Positions 35,689 to 43,190 of a stretch of 57,426 nucleotides of DNA are shown piece after piece. Under the pieces are notes generated by a model. It was given only the letters and a program-made list of their open reading frames with translations. It was not told the origin of the DNA and searched no databases. The DNA comes from Acidobacteriota bacterium. Lineage in GTDB: Bacteria > Acidobacteriota > Terriglobia > Terriglobales > Acidobacteriaceae. Position 1 is the stretch's first letter; each line of letters opens with the position of its first letter. The stretch covers positions 12,038 to 69,463 of the forward strand of contig JAJZGG010000006.1 of assembly GCA_021804965.1 (NCBI GenBank). The letters run 5' to 3'. The position numbers were made by a program, and so were the translations under genes.

Positions 35689-36273
35689 TTACCTGCCCAT
35701 CGGAATGTCGGCGGAGGCATCTCCGGAGACGGTGACGGAAACGGTGTGGGTGTGGATCTTGCCGCCCTCATTCCAAGCCGTGAGCTTGTAGGTGCCGTTG
35801 GGAACGTTGTCGATCTTGTAGACGCCGGATTTGTCGGTGATGGCGTAGTAGGGCGTGGGCGCGACGACGATGTATCCGGCCATGTCCGGGTGCACGTTGC
35901 AGAGCAGCGGCACGACGCCGGCGTTGGTGAAGGTGAAGGAACGCGACTGTCCGTGGGGCCAGGTACCCATGTTGTGTCCCATGCCGCGGTTGCCGTTGAT
36001 GGAGGACCAGAAGACGTTGTGCTCGACGCTGTCCTCGTTCTTGAAGTCGACGATGCCACCCTTCTGGACGACGACGATATGGGGCATGAACATGAGCCCC
36101 TTCTGGTCCATGACGACGTGCTGGGTGGGAGCGGGAAAGGTTTTTCCGGGAATGGCTTCGATGTAGACGACCGACTGTCCTTTTGCACCGGTGACCTTGC
36201 CGTGGATGGTGCCGGCGTTGCCGGTGACGGCAGCAGCAAGGATGACGAGAAGAGCGGGAATGCTGGACCTCAT
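35689..36273 (-). CDS. Periplasmic cupredoxin with amicyanin-like copper site
   Basis: 194 residues. Signal peptide MRSSIPALLVILAAAVTGNA. Copper ligands are visible as His85 (VEHNVFW) and C125-N-V-H128-P-D-M131; the C-x2-H-x2-M spacing is that of amicyanin. The last 55 residues (KSGVYKIDNVPNGTYKLTAW) look like a carboxypeptidase-regulatory or Ig-like module. It is the first gene of the cluster, with GGAGG before the ATG. Inferred role: mobile electron carrier for the cytochrome complex, perhaps comparable to rusticyanin in iron oxidisers. The metal has not been shown. Confidence 0.8.
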   Translation of the reverse strand: MRSSIPALLVILAAAVTGNAGTIHGKVTGAKGQSVVYIEAIPGKTFPAPTQHVVMDQKGLMFMPHIVVVQKGGIVDFKNEDSVEHNVFWSSINGNRGMGHNMGTWPHGQSRSFTFTNAGVVPLLCNVHPDMAGYIVVAPTPYYAITDKSGVYKIDNVPNGTYKLTAWNEGGKIHTHTVSVTVSGDASADIPMGR

Positions 36274-36612
36274 GGGTACCTCCGTGAATGCAAAGCTTGA
36301 AGCTGGATGGCGCCAGTGGAAGCGAAGCGCCGGGTGGATGTGCATGCCAGAGTCAGTTCCGCATTGGCCTGGGAAGCCGGCTGCGGGACAGTGATCTGTG
36401 GCACAGGGCCGTCGTACATTCGACACTTTGCATGGGACCAAACCCACACCATGTGCGTAAGTGATGTTCATCACAAAGTCGTGTCAACGTGTGCACAGCG
36501 ATGCGAGCGCGTGGGCTGCATCGAAGGGTGGAGCAGATTAGCCAAGCAGGACAAGGGTTTTCAACGGGTGAGGCGAGGATGGAAGCAACCGAAGGATGGA
36601 GAGAAAAATAAA
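36274..36612. other. Promoter region of the respiratory cluster
   Basis: 339 bases between the cluster's first gene and the terminator of the TonB receptor gene. It contains the palindrome at 36461-36474. I see no gene in it: the short frames lack ribosome sites and protein-like composition. Confidence 0.6.
36461..36474. promoter_or_regulatory. CRP/FNR-like palindrome upstream of the respiratory cluster
   Basis: GTGATGTTCATCAC, 6-base arms GTGATG/CATCAC, core GTGA-N6-TCAC. It is 188 bases upstream of the cupredoxin start, so a long leader or a distal promoter must be assumed if it is an activator site. Confidence 0.55.
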
Positions 36613-36647
36613 ACGGGGGATGCAGCCAGAGCGGCTGCATCCCCCGT
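36604..36647 (-). terminator. Rho-independent terminator of the TonB receptor gene
   Basis: A 15 bp perfect stem (ACGGGGGATGCAGCC at 36613-36627 with its complement at 36633-36647), 5-base loop, followed on the minus strand by TTTTATTTTT. It is 22 bases past the receptor stop and is the strongest terminator in the window. Confidence 0.9.
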
Positions 36648-36668
36648 GGTTATGGTTCGTGATGTGGT

Positions 36669-39308
36669 TTATTTTTTCCCGATGTTGATGGAGACGATGT
36701 ATTCGCGGGGTGCGCCGGGATCGACGAGGGTGTATCCGCCGAAGCTGGTGCCGAAGTAGCCGCCGCTGGTGATGTATGCGGTGGGATTGTAGGCGCGGTT
36801 GAAGAGGTTCTCAATGCCTAGCGAGAACAGGACGGGAATGCCGCGACCGTGGGACATGTGGAAGAGCTGGCCGATGCTGCCGGCCTTGCCGTCCATGTTG
36901 AAGTTGACGACGCCGTAGCCGGAGACTTCCTGCTTGGTGGGTGCGGCGATCAGGTTGCTGAAGAGATAGCGCTGGCCGACGTATTGCCACCAGAGGCCGG
37001 GGGTCAGCGAGCGCTGTTTGTCACCGGACTGCCAGGCCGAGGTGAGGCCGAGATTGGTGCTGTAGCGGGGCGAGTTGGCGATGGGAAAGCCGCGGTAGTT
37101 GCTGGGTGATCCGTTGGGGATGAAGGAGAGGAAGTAGTCGTGCTGGATGATGCCGTTGCCGTGCACCTGCAGGTAGCGATTGGGCGACTCGTCGAAGTTG
37201 ACGGAGACGCCGTTGTAGATGCTGGAGGCAAGGGCGATGGTGGCCGGCGTGCTGATCTGGGCGACCTGCGTGACGACGTTGACGTTGCTGAGCTGATCGT
37301 GGAAGTAGGTGGCATCCAGCGAGCAGGCGCCGAGGAAGGCAAAGGGACACTTGGAGACGAGGAATCCGAGCTCGCGGTTGTCACTCTTGACGGCCTTGAG
37401 CTTGGCAACGTTGACGCCGTTGGTGGCCTGGTTGGCACCGAAGGCGGAGTCGGTGGGGTTTTCATAGGTGATGGCGAAGTTGCCGTGGAAGGTGAGCCAG
37501 GAAAGAGCGCGGTACTGCGCACCGACTGACGGCGACTGCTGCGAGAAGGTCTTGTGGCTGTCCGGAGCCTGCTCGGGATCGTTGGCGGGATCACCCTGCG
37601 GGAAGAAGGACAGGCCGATGTTGTAGTAGTGGGTGCGGAAGTACTGCTCGGCGAGGCCGGGAGTGATGATGAGCCGCTGGTGGAGCAGGTCGATGCGGTC
37701 CTGGCCGTAGAGATAGCCGAAGTCGCTGTCGATCTGGTCTGCGTTGAAGAAGGACGGCTGGGTTTTGGAGGTTCCCAACGCGGGGTTGAAGGTGGCGACG
37801 GGGTTCTTGTACCCCTGATGCATCCAGTAGCCGCCGACGGTGACGAGATTGTGCGAGGCCTGGATGTCGACGGAAGTGGAGGAACCGATGGTGTTGGAGG
37901 CCGGGTTGTACCACTCATGGCCTACGGCGTAGTTGGGGCCGTAGAAGTTGACGACGCGATTGTGAAGGCGGTAGCCGTGGCGGAACCACTCGGAGTTGTG
38001 CATGGTGACACGCGGGGAAAGCTCGAGTTCGAGCTTGGCATAGGCGATGTCACTCTGGGTTTTGATCTGCTTGAACCAGAGGTCCTTGGCAAGCGAGGAG
38101 TAGAAGCCGCTGGTCTGCTGGCTGTAGTACTGCACGTTTGTGGGGACGGCGCTGGAGGGTTGGGAGTCGGGACCGAAGAGGCCGATGGTGGTGACAGCGT
38201 CGCCGGTGTTGTTGTTGGAGGCCGGCGTGATGGGAGCGATGGGCAGGAAGTTGGGACGGAACTCGGTGTTGCGTCCGTGATAGAAGCCGAAGCTGAGGCT
38301 GCCGCGATCGAAGTAGTGATCGACCTTGGCGAGCGTGGCGTAGCCGGATGAGGGCGCGTTGAAGGTGGGAATGCCGATGGTGCCGACACGGAAGGTGTCA
38401 TTGGAGGCGTAACCGAAGGCGAGCAGAGCGGACCAGCCCTTGTAGTTGCCGGTGCGGGCGATGAAGTGCTCGATGTAGGTGTTGTAACTGCCGATGCTGA
38501 CGCCGGCGTTGAGGTCGGGACCGGGCGTGCTCTTGGTCTGGACGGGCATGTAGTTGACGGTGCCGCCAATGCTGTCATACCAGCGATTGGAGGGTCCGCC
38601 GGGACCGTAGGTGACATCCACGTTGTTGATCATGTCCATGATGGGGATCTGGGTGGTCTGCCACTGGCCGTTGTTGGCGCTGAGGTTGTTCATGGGGATG
38701 CCGTCAAAGAGGAAGGTGACGCCGTTGCGGAGGACGTCTCCGTTGACGCTGGACCAGCCGGCCTTGATGCCGCGCAGAACAACCTCACTGCGTGCGGTGG
38801 CAGCGACGCCGCCATATCCATAGACATAGACGCCGGGAGCGGCGGTGAGCGCCTGAGCCGCGCTGCCAAAGGGTCCGGCGACACCTTCAATCTCCGCCTT
38901 GGAGATGGTGGCCTCGGTGACGGAGGTCTCCGGCGAACCCTCGGCGGTGACGGTGACGGACTCGCTGTTGGAGGCGATCTGCATGGAGAGATGGACGGTC
39001 TCGCTTTGCCCGGCGGAGAGCTGGATGCCGTTGCGGGTGAGGACGTCGAAGCCCTTCATACTGGAGGTGACCATGTAGGAGCCGGGAGCAAGATTGGCGG
39101 CGTCAAATGCGCCCTGGGCATCGCTGGTGACGTTGGTGATGGCCTGGGTGCCAAGGTTGATGATGGAGACGGTTGCCCCGGCGATGGCCTCACCGGAAAC
39201 GGTGGTGACGGTGCCACGAAGCTCCGTGGAGCCCTGGGCAAGAAGCAGTTTTCCTCCGAACAGAACAACAAAAGCGCCAAGCAGAATACATCTTCTCAGG
39301 CGTTGCAT
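36669..39308 (-). CDS. TonB-dependent outer-membrane receptor
   Basis: 879 residues. Signal peptide (to about residue 25), a carboxypeptidase-regulatory-like domain (TELRGTVTTVSGEAIAGATVSI ... GSYMVTSSMKGF, about 28-95), a plug domain (about 120-230; LRGIKAGWSSVNGDVLRNGVTFLFDGIPMNN) and a C-terminal barrel with a terminal strand ending YIVSINIGKK. Such receptors import siderophores, metals or glycans using TonB. The ligand is not evident. It stands between the heme-rich respiratory cluster and the nickel-dependent hydrogenase locus and is divergent from hypC, so metal uptake (Fe or Ni) is a reasonable guess, no more. Confidence 0.88.
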   Translation of the reverse strand: MQRLRRCILLGAFVVLFGGKLLLAQGSTELRGTVTTVSGEAIAGATVSIINLGTQAITNVTSDAQGAFDAANLAPGSYMVTSSMKGFDVLTRNGIQLSAGQSETVHLSMQIASNSESVTVTAEGSPETSVTEATISKAEIEGVAGPFGSAAQALTAAPGVYVYGYGGVAATARSEVVLRGIKAGWSSVNGDVLRNGVTFLFDGIPMNNLSANNGQWQTTQIPIMDMINNVDVTYGPGGPSNRWYDSIGGTVNYMPVQTKSTPGPDLNAGVSIGSYNTYIEHFIARTGNYKGWSALLAFGYASNDTFRVGTIGIPTFNAPSSGYATLAKVDHYFDRGSLSFGFYHGRNTEFRPNFLPIAPITPASNNNTGDAVTTIGLFGPDSQPSSAVPTNVQYYSQQTSGFYSSLAKDLWFKQIKTQSDIAYAKLELELSPRVTMHNSEWFRHGYRLHNRVVNFYGPNYAVGHEWYNPASNTIGSSTSVDIQASHNLVTVGGYWMHQGYKNPVATFNPALGTSKTQPSFFNADQIDSDFGYLYGQDRIDLLHQRLIITPGLAEQYFRTHYYNIGLSFFPQGDPANDPEQAPDSHKTFSQQSPSVGAQYRALSWLTFHGNFAITYENPTDSAFGANQATNGVNVAKLKAVKSDNRELGFLVSKCPFAFLGACSLDATYFHDQLSNVNVVTQVAQISTPATIALASSIYNGVSVNFDESPNRYLQVHGNGIIQHDYFLSFIPNGSPSNYRGFPIANSPRYSTNLGLTSAWQSGDKQRSLTPGLWWQYVGQRYLFSNLIAAPTKQEVSGYGVVNFNMDGKAGSIGQLFHMSHGRGIPVLFSLGIENLFNRAYNPTAYITSGGYFGTSFGGYTLVDPGAPREYIVSINIGKK

Positions 39309-39606
39309 CAGCTACCTCATCAATGGGAATTGGCGTGCGGGAGCGGTCGTGCTGCGTGGGAATCCGCGTGCCTGTTTTGAAGTTATGGAGGCTGTATTAC
39401 GAACTCTTGATGGCTGCGTGAATTTCATTACGGGGTTATGACGGGGCTGTCATTCAGGCATGAATGGGTGTGGAACCGAGCGCGGCCGCCGGGAGGATGG
39501 AATGGGCTGCGATGCAATCGGCTACAGAAGAACTGTACGTCGGTGATGCCGGTCACAGGCTGCACGGGTTCATGTGCTTCAGAATGCCGTGGTGTGAGGT
39601 TGGGCC
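39309..39606. promoter_or_regulatory. Divergent promoter region of TonB receptor and hyp operon
   Basis: 298 bases without a gene. It holds the perfect GTGA-N6-TCAC site at 39543-39556 and a weaker one, GTGAATTTCATTAC, at 39418-39431 (one mismatch in the right arm), about 110 bases before the receptor start. Confidence 0.5.
39543..39556. promoter_or_regulatory. CRP/FNR-like palindrome upstream of hypC
   Basis: GTGATGCCGGTCAC, core GTGA-N6-TCAC, ending 50 bases before the hypC start codon. This is a good distance for an activator binding near the -35 region if the leader is short. Confidence 0.6.
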
Positions 39607-39957
39607 ATGTGTCTGGCGATTCCAGGGCGATTGCTGAGCCGGGAAGAAAGCAACGGGATGCTGCGCGGGCGGATTGAGTTTGCCGGGATTGTGCGCGAAG
39701 CGTGTCTGGATTTTCTGCCCGAGGCCGAGGTGGGAGACTACGTGCTGGTGCATGTGGGATTTGCGATTACGCGGGTGGATGAACAGGATGCCGAAGAGAC
39801 GCTGATGTATCTGCGCCAGATCGGGCGGCTGGAAGAGGAGCTGGGTGCGGAGCCGGATTTGGACGCTGGCGCCGACGACAGCGGGACAGACGCTGATCCC
39901 ACGCGGGCGGTGCGGATGACCATGAACAAGTCGGGCGAGACGGGCGAGGCGGAATGA
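39607..39957 (+). CDS. hypC: Hydrogenase maturation chaperone HypC
   Basis: 116 residues. It begins MCLAIPGRLL with the essential Cys2, followed by the OB-fold (GRIEFAGIVREACLDFLPEAEVGDYVLVHVGFAITRVDEQDA). With HypD it carries the Fe(CN)2CO unit during [NiFe] cofactor assembly and then hands it to the large subunit. HypC is usually 75-95 residues; here an acidic tail of roughly 30 residues (DLDAGADDSGTDADP) is added. It overlaps hypD by four bases and is the first gene of the hypCDEABF-hyaABCD locus. Confidence 0.95.
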   Translation: MCLAIPGRLLSREESNGMLRGRIEFAGIVREACLDFLPEAEVGDYVLVHVGFAITRVDEQDAEETLMYLRQIGRLEEELGAEPDLDAGADDSGTDADPTRAVRMTMNKSGETGEAE

Positions 39958-41075
39958 TGCGGTATGTGGATGAGTATCGGGATCAGGAGCTGGCGCTGGG
40001 GCTGATGAACCGTCTGCGCGCGATTGCGCAGCATCCGTGGGTGCTGATGGAGGTCTGTGGCGGGCAGACGCACACGCTGGTGCGGTACGGCATTGACACG
40101 CTGCTGCCGGCGGGCATGGAGATGATCCACGGGCCGGGATGCCCGGTGTGCGTGACGCCGCTGGAGATGATTGACCGGGCGATTGCGATTGCCGGAATGC
40201 CGAAGGTGATTCTGGCCAGCTATGGGGACATGATGCGGGTGCCGGGATCGAACCGCGACCTGCTGCATGCGCGGGCGATGGGCGCCGATGTGCGGATGGT
40301 GTATTCGCCGCTGGATGCGCTGGAGCTGGCACGACAGAACCCGGAGCGCGAGGTGGTGTTTTTTGCCGTGGGATTTGAGACGACGGCACCGGCGAATGCG
40401 GCGGCTGTCTTCCAGGCGCGGCGGCTGGGGATTGGGAACTTTTCCCTGCTGGCCTCGCATGTGCTGGTGCCACCGGCACTGGAGGCACTGTTGCAGTCGG
40501 AGGGAAATCGCGTGCAGGGGCTGATTGCACCGGGGCATGTGTGCTCGATTGTGGGACTGGATGCGTATGAGCAGCTGGCGAAGCGGTTTGCGATCCCGAT
40601 TGTGGTGGGGGGATTTGAGCCGGTGGACCTGATGGAAGCGATTGTGATGCTGACCGAGCAGTTGGAGGAGGGTCGGGCTGAGGTGGAGAACCAGTACTCA
40701 CGGTCAGTGCGCAGCGACGGGAACCGGAACGCAATGCAGATGGTGGAAAGTGTGCTGGAAGTGTGCGACCGGAACTGGCGCGGGATGGGCAGGATTCCAC
40801 TGTCCGGGCTGCGGGTGCGGGCGGAATATCGGGAGTGGGATGCGGAGCACAAGTTTGCCGTGACGGAGATGACGGTGGCCGAACCGGAGGCGTGTCTGGC
40901 GGCAGAGATTCTGCAGGGGCGTCGGAAGCCGGATGGCTGCCCGGCCTTTGGCAGGGAGTGCACGCCGGAGCATCCGCTGGGTGCGCCGATAGTCTCCACC
41001 GAAGGCGCCTGCTCGGCGTATTTCCAGTATCGACGGCTGGCCGAACCGGCGGTGGCGACGGGAGGCCTGCGATGA
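39954..41075 (+). CDS. hypD: Hydrogenase maturation factor HypD
   Basis: 373 residues, normal length. It provides the scaffold on which Fe(CN)2CO is built. Family blocks: MEVCGGQTHTLVRYGID, the redox-active GPGCPVCVTP (about 61-70), FFAVGFETTAP, HVCSIVG, and the C-terminal [4Fe-4S] pattern GCPAFGRECTPEHPLGAP followed by TEGACSAYF. The ATG at 39954 overlaps the hypC stop. Confidence 0.96.
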   Translation: MMRYVDEYRDQELALGLMNRLRAIAQHPWVLMEVCGGQTHTLVRYGIDTLLPAGMEMIHGPGCPVCVTPLEMIDRAIAIAGMPKVILASYGDMMRVPGSNRDLLHARAMGADVRMVYSPLDALELARQNPEREVVFFAVGFETTAPANAAAVFQARRLGIGNFSLLASHVLVPPALEALLQSEGNRVQGLIAPGHVCSIVGLDAYEQLAKRFAIPIVVGGFEPVDLMEAIVMLTEQLEEGRAEVENQYSRSVRSDGNRNAMQMVESVLEVCDRNWRGMGRIPLSGLRVRAEYREWDAEHKFAVTEMTVAEPEACLAAEILQGRRKPDGCPAFGRECTPEHPLGAPIVSTEGACSAYFQYRRLAEPAVATGGLR

Positions 41076-42106
41076 CGAGTTGTCCGATTGCGCTGAAGGC
41101 GGATGCGTGCATTGTGCTGGGACATGGCTCGGGCGGGCGAATGTCTGCCGAGCTGATGGAGGAGATTTTTCTGCCTGCCTTTCGCAATGCGGCGCTGGAG
41201 GAGCGGAACGATCAGGCAACGGTGCGGGTGCCGGAGGGTCGGATTGCGCTGTCCACGGACAGCTTTGTGGTGAAGCCGCTGTTTTTTCCAGGAGGAAATA
41301 TCGGCGAACTGGCCGTGTATGGGACGGTGAATGATCTGGCCGTGGGCGGGGCGATTCCGCGGTTCCTGACGGCGGGTTTCATTCTGGAGGAAGGCCTGCC
41401 GATGGAGACGCTGCGCAGCATTGTGGTGGCGATGGCGGCGGCGGCCGAGCGCTGCGGCGTGAGCATTGTGACGGGCGATACGAAGGTGGTGGAAAAGGGA
41501 TCGGGCGATCAGATTTTTGTGACGACGACGGGAGTGGGCGTGGTGCCGGAGACGGTGCGGCTGTCTGCCGGCGGCGTGCAGGTGGGTGACAGGGTGGTGC
41601 TGAGCGGATCACTGGGCGACCACGGAATCACGATTCTGGCGCAGCGCGAAGGCATGGAGCTGGAGGGCGATCTGCAGTCGGATGCCGGATCACTGTTTGA
41701 GCTTTGCCAGGCGGTGCTGCAGGCGGCTCCGGGCACGCATGCGATGCGCGATTTGACGCGCGGAGGACTGAGCTCGGCGCTGAACGAGATTGCGCAGTCG
41801 GCGCAGGTGGGCATCACGGTGGACGAGGCGAGGATTCCGGTTTCGACGACGGTGCGCGGTGCCTGCGAGCTGTTTGGACTGGACCCGATGTATGTGGCCA
41901 ACGAGGGCAAGATGGTGGCCTTTGTGCCGGAGGCGCAGGCAGAAGCTGCGCTGCAGGCGATGCGGGAGCTGCCGGAGGGTGCAGCGGCGCGGATTGTGGG
42001 CCAGGTGACGGATCGGCATCCGGGCATGGTGACGACGCGGACACGGATTGGCACGGAGAGAATTCTGGCGATGCTGGCGCAGGACCAGCTGCCGCGGATT
42101 TGCTGA
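41072..42106 (+). CDS. hypE: Hydrogenase maturation factor HypE
   Basis: 344 residues. An AIR-synthase-like, ATP-dependent dehydratase that converts the carbamoyl group on its C-terminal Cys into thiocyanate (the cyanide source). The end reads LPRIC, the diagnostic motif with the modified cysteine as last residue. Also visible: LGHGSGGRMSAELM, PGGNIGELAVYGTVNDLAVGGA, GDTKVVEKG. Start at 41072 in an ATGA overlap with hypD. Confidence 0.96.
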   Translation: MTSCPIALKADACIVLGHGSGGRMSAELMEEIFLPAFRNAALEERNDQATVRVPEGRIALSTDSFVVKPLFFPGGNIGELAVYGTVNDLAVGGAIPRFLTAGFILEEGLPMETLRSIVVAMAAAAERCGVSIVTGDTKVVEKGSGDQIFVTTTGVGVVPETVRLSAGGVQVGDRVVLSGSLGDHGITILAQREGMELEGDLQSDAGSLFELCQAVLQAAPGTHAMRDLTRGGLSSALNEIAQSAQVGITVDEARIPVSTTVRGACELFGLDPMYVANEGKMVAFVPEAQAEAALQAMRELPEGAAARIVGQVTDRHPGMVTTRTRIGTERILAMLAQDQLPRIC

Positions 42107-42117
42107 AAGGCGATGCC

Positions 42118-42522
42118 ATGCATGAACTGGCTCTGGCGGAATCGATTGCACAGGCTGTGCGCCGGACGATGGAAGAGCTGCCGGGCCGGACGCCGGTGCA
42201 GGTGAGGCTGCGGCTGGGCGTGCTGGCAGCAGTGGATCTGGCGGCACTGCAGTTTGGGTTTGCGGTGGCGGCGCGGGAGAGCGGATGGGACGGGCTGGTG
42301 CTGGAGGCGGTGTGCGTGCCGGCAGAGCTGCTGTGTGTGGAATGCGGAGCGCGCACGGAGACACGGGTGGCGCATGGCGACTGCCCGGTGTGCGGATCCA
42401 GCCGGACGATGCTGCATGGCTCCGATGAACTGGAGATGGAATCACTGGAGGTGGTAGATGGAAACACAGAACATGCCTCAAGGAACGACGGAGATTCCCC
42501 TGAAGCAACAGGTGCTGCATGA
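42118..42522 (+). CDS. hypA: Hydrogenase nickel-insertion protein HypA
   Basis: 134 residues. It starts MHELALAES with the nickel-binding Met1-His2-Glu3 of HypA. Zinc site: CVEC and CPVC (about residues 77-80 and 92-95, LLCVECGARTETRVAHGDCPVCGSS). HypA is typically 113-118 residues; here the frame runs 65 bases into hypB, adding a non-conserved tail. Eleven bases separate it from hypE. AAAGG precedes the start at a proper distance. It delivers Ni with HypB. Confidence 0.93.
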   Translation: MHELALAESIAQAVRRTMEELPGRTPVQVRLRLGVLAAVDLAALQFGFAVAARESGWDGLVLEAVCVPAELLCVECGARTETRVAHGDCPVCGSSRTMLHGSDELEMESLEVVDGNTEHASRNDGDSPEATGAA

Positions 42523-43180
42523 GAATCAACGCATTGCCGAGCGGCTTCGCAACCGCTATCGGGATGCCAACCTGCTGTGCGTGAACATGATTTCAGCGCC
42601 TGGCTCGGGGAAGACTTCGCTGCTGGAAAAGACGCTGGAGATCCTGGGGGACGAAGCGTCACCGCTGCGCGTGGCAGTCTTGACGGGCGATGTGCAGACG
42701 GACAACGATGCACGGCGACTGGCGCGCTATGGGTATCCGGTGAAGCAGATTACGACCGGGGGATGCTGCCATCTGGATGGCTCGATGATTGAGCGACATC
42801 TGGCGGATTGGGACCTGTCGATTCTGGATATTTTGTTTATCGAGAATGTGGGGAACCTGGTGTGTCCTGCCAGCTATGATCTGGGCGAGCATGACAAGAT
42901 TGTGCTGCTGTCGGTGACGGAGGGCGAGGACAAGCCGCTGAAATATCCGTCGATCTTCCACAAGGCTTCGCTGTTTCTAATGACGAAGGTGGACCTGCTG
43001 GGTCTGGTGCCGTTTGATGCGCTGGTGGCCGAACAGAATGCGGCGCGGATCCATGACGGGATCGAGGTGATTCGCTGCTCGGCGGTGAGCTACCACGGGA
43101 TGGAGGACTGGATTCGCTGGCTGAAGAAACGTCTGCACGCGGTGCGCGCCAACAACTGCCGGGAAACGGTGACGCACTGA
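42458..43180 (+). CDS. hypB: Hydrogenase nickel-insertion GTPase HypB
   Basis: 240 residues, SIMIBI GTPase. P-loop SAPGSGKTSLLEK (about 47-59), VLTGDVQTDNDARRL, TTGGCCHLDGSMI, FIENVGNLVCPASYDLGEHDKIVLLSVTEGEDKP, and MTKVDLLG for base recognition. It lacks the His-rich nickel-storage N-terminus found in some bacteria. ATG with GGAGG about nine bases upstream, inside the end of hypA. Confidence 0.96.
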   Translation: METQNMPQGTTEIPLKQQVLHENQRIAERLRNRYRDANLLCVNMISAPGSGKTSLLEKTLEILGDEASPLRVAVLTGDVQTDNDARRLARYGYPVKQITTGGCCHLDGSMIERHLADWDLSILDILFIENVGNLVCPASYDLGEHDKIVLLSVTEGEDKPLKYPSIFHKASLFLMTKVDLLGLVPFDALVAEQNAARIHDGIEVIRCSAVSYHGMEDWIRWLKKRLHAVRANNCRETVTH

Positions 43181-43190
43181 GAGCGGCGGG

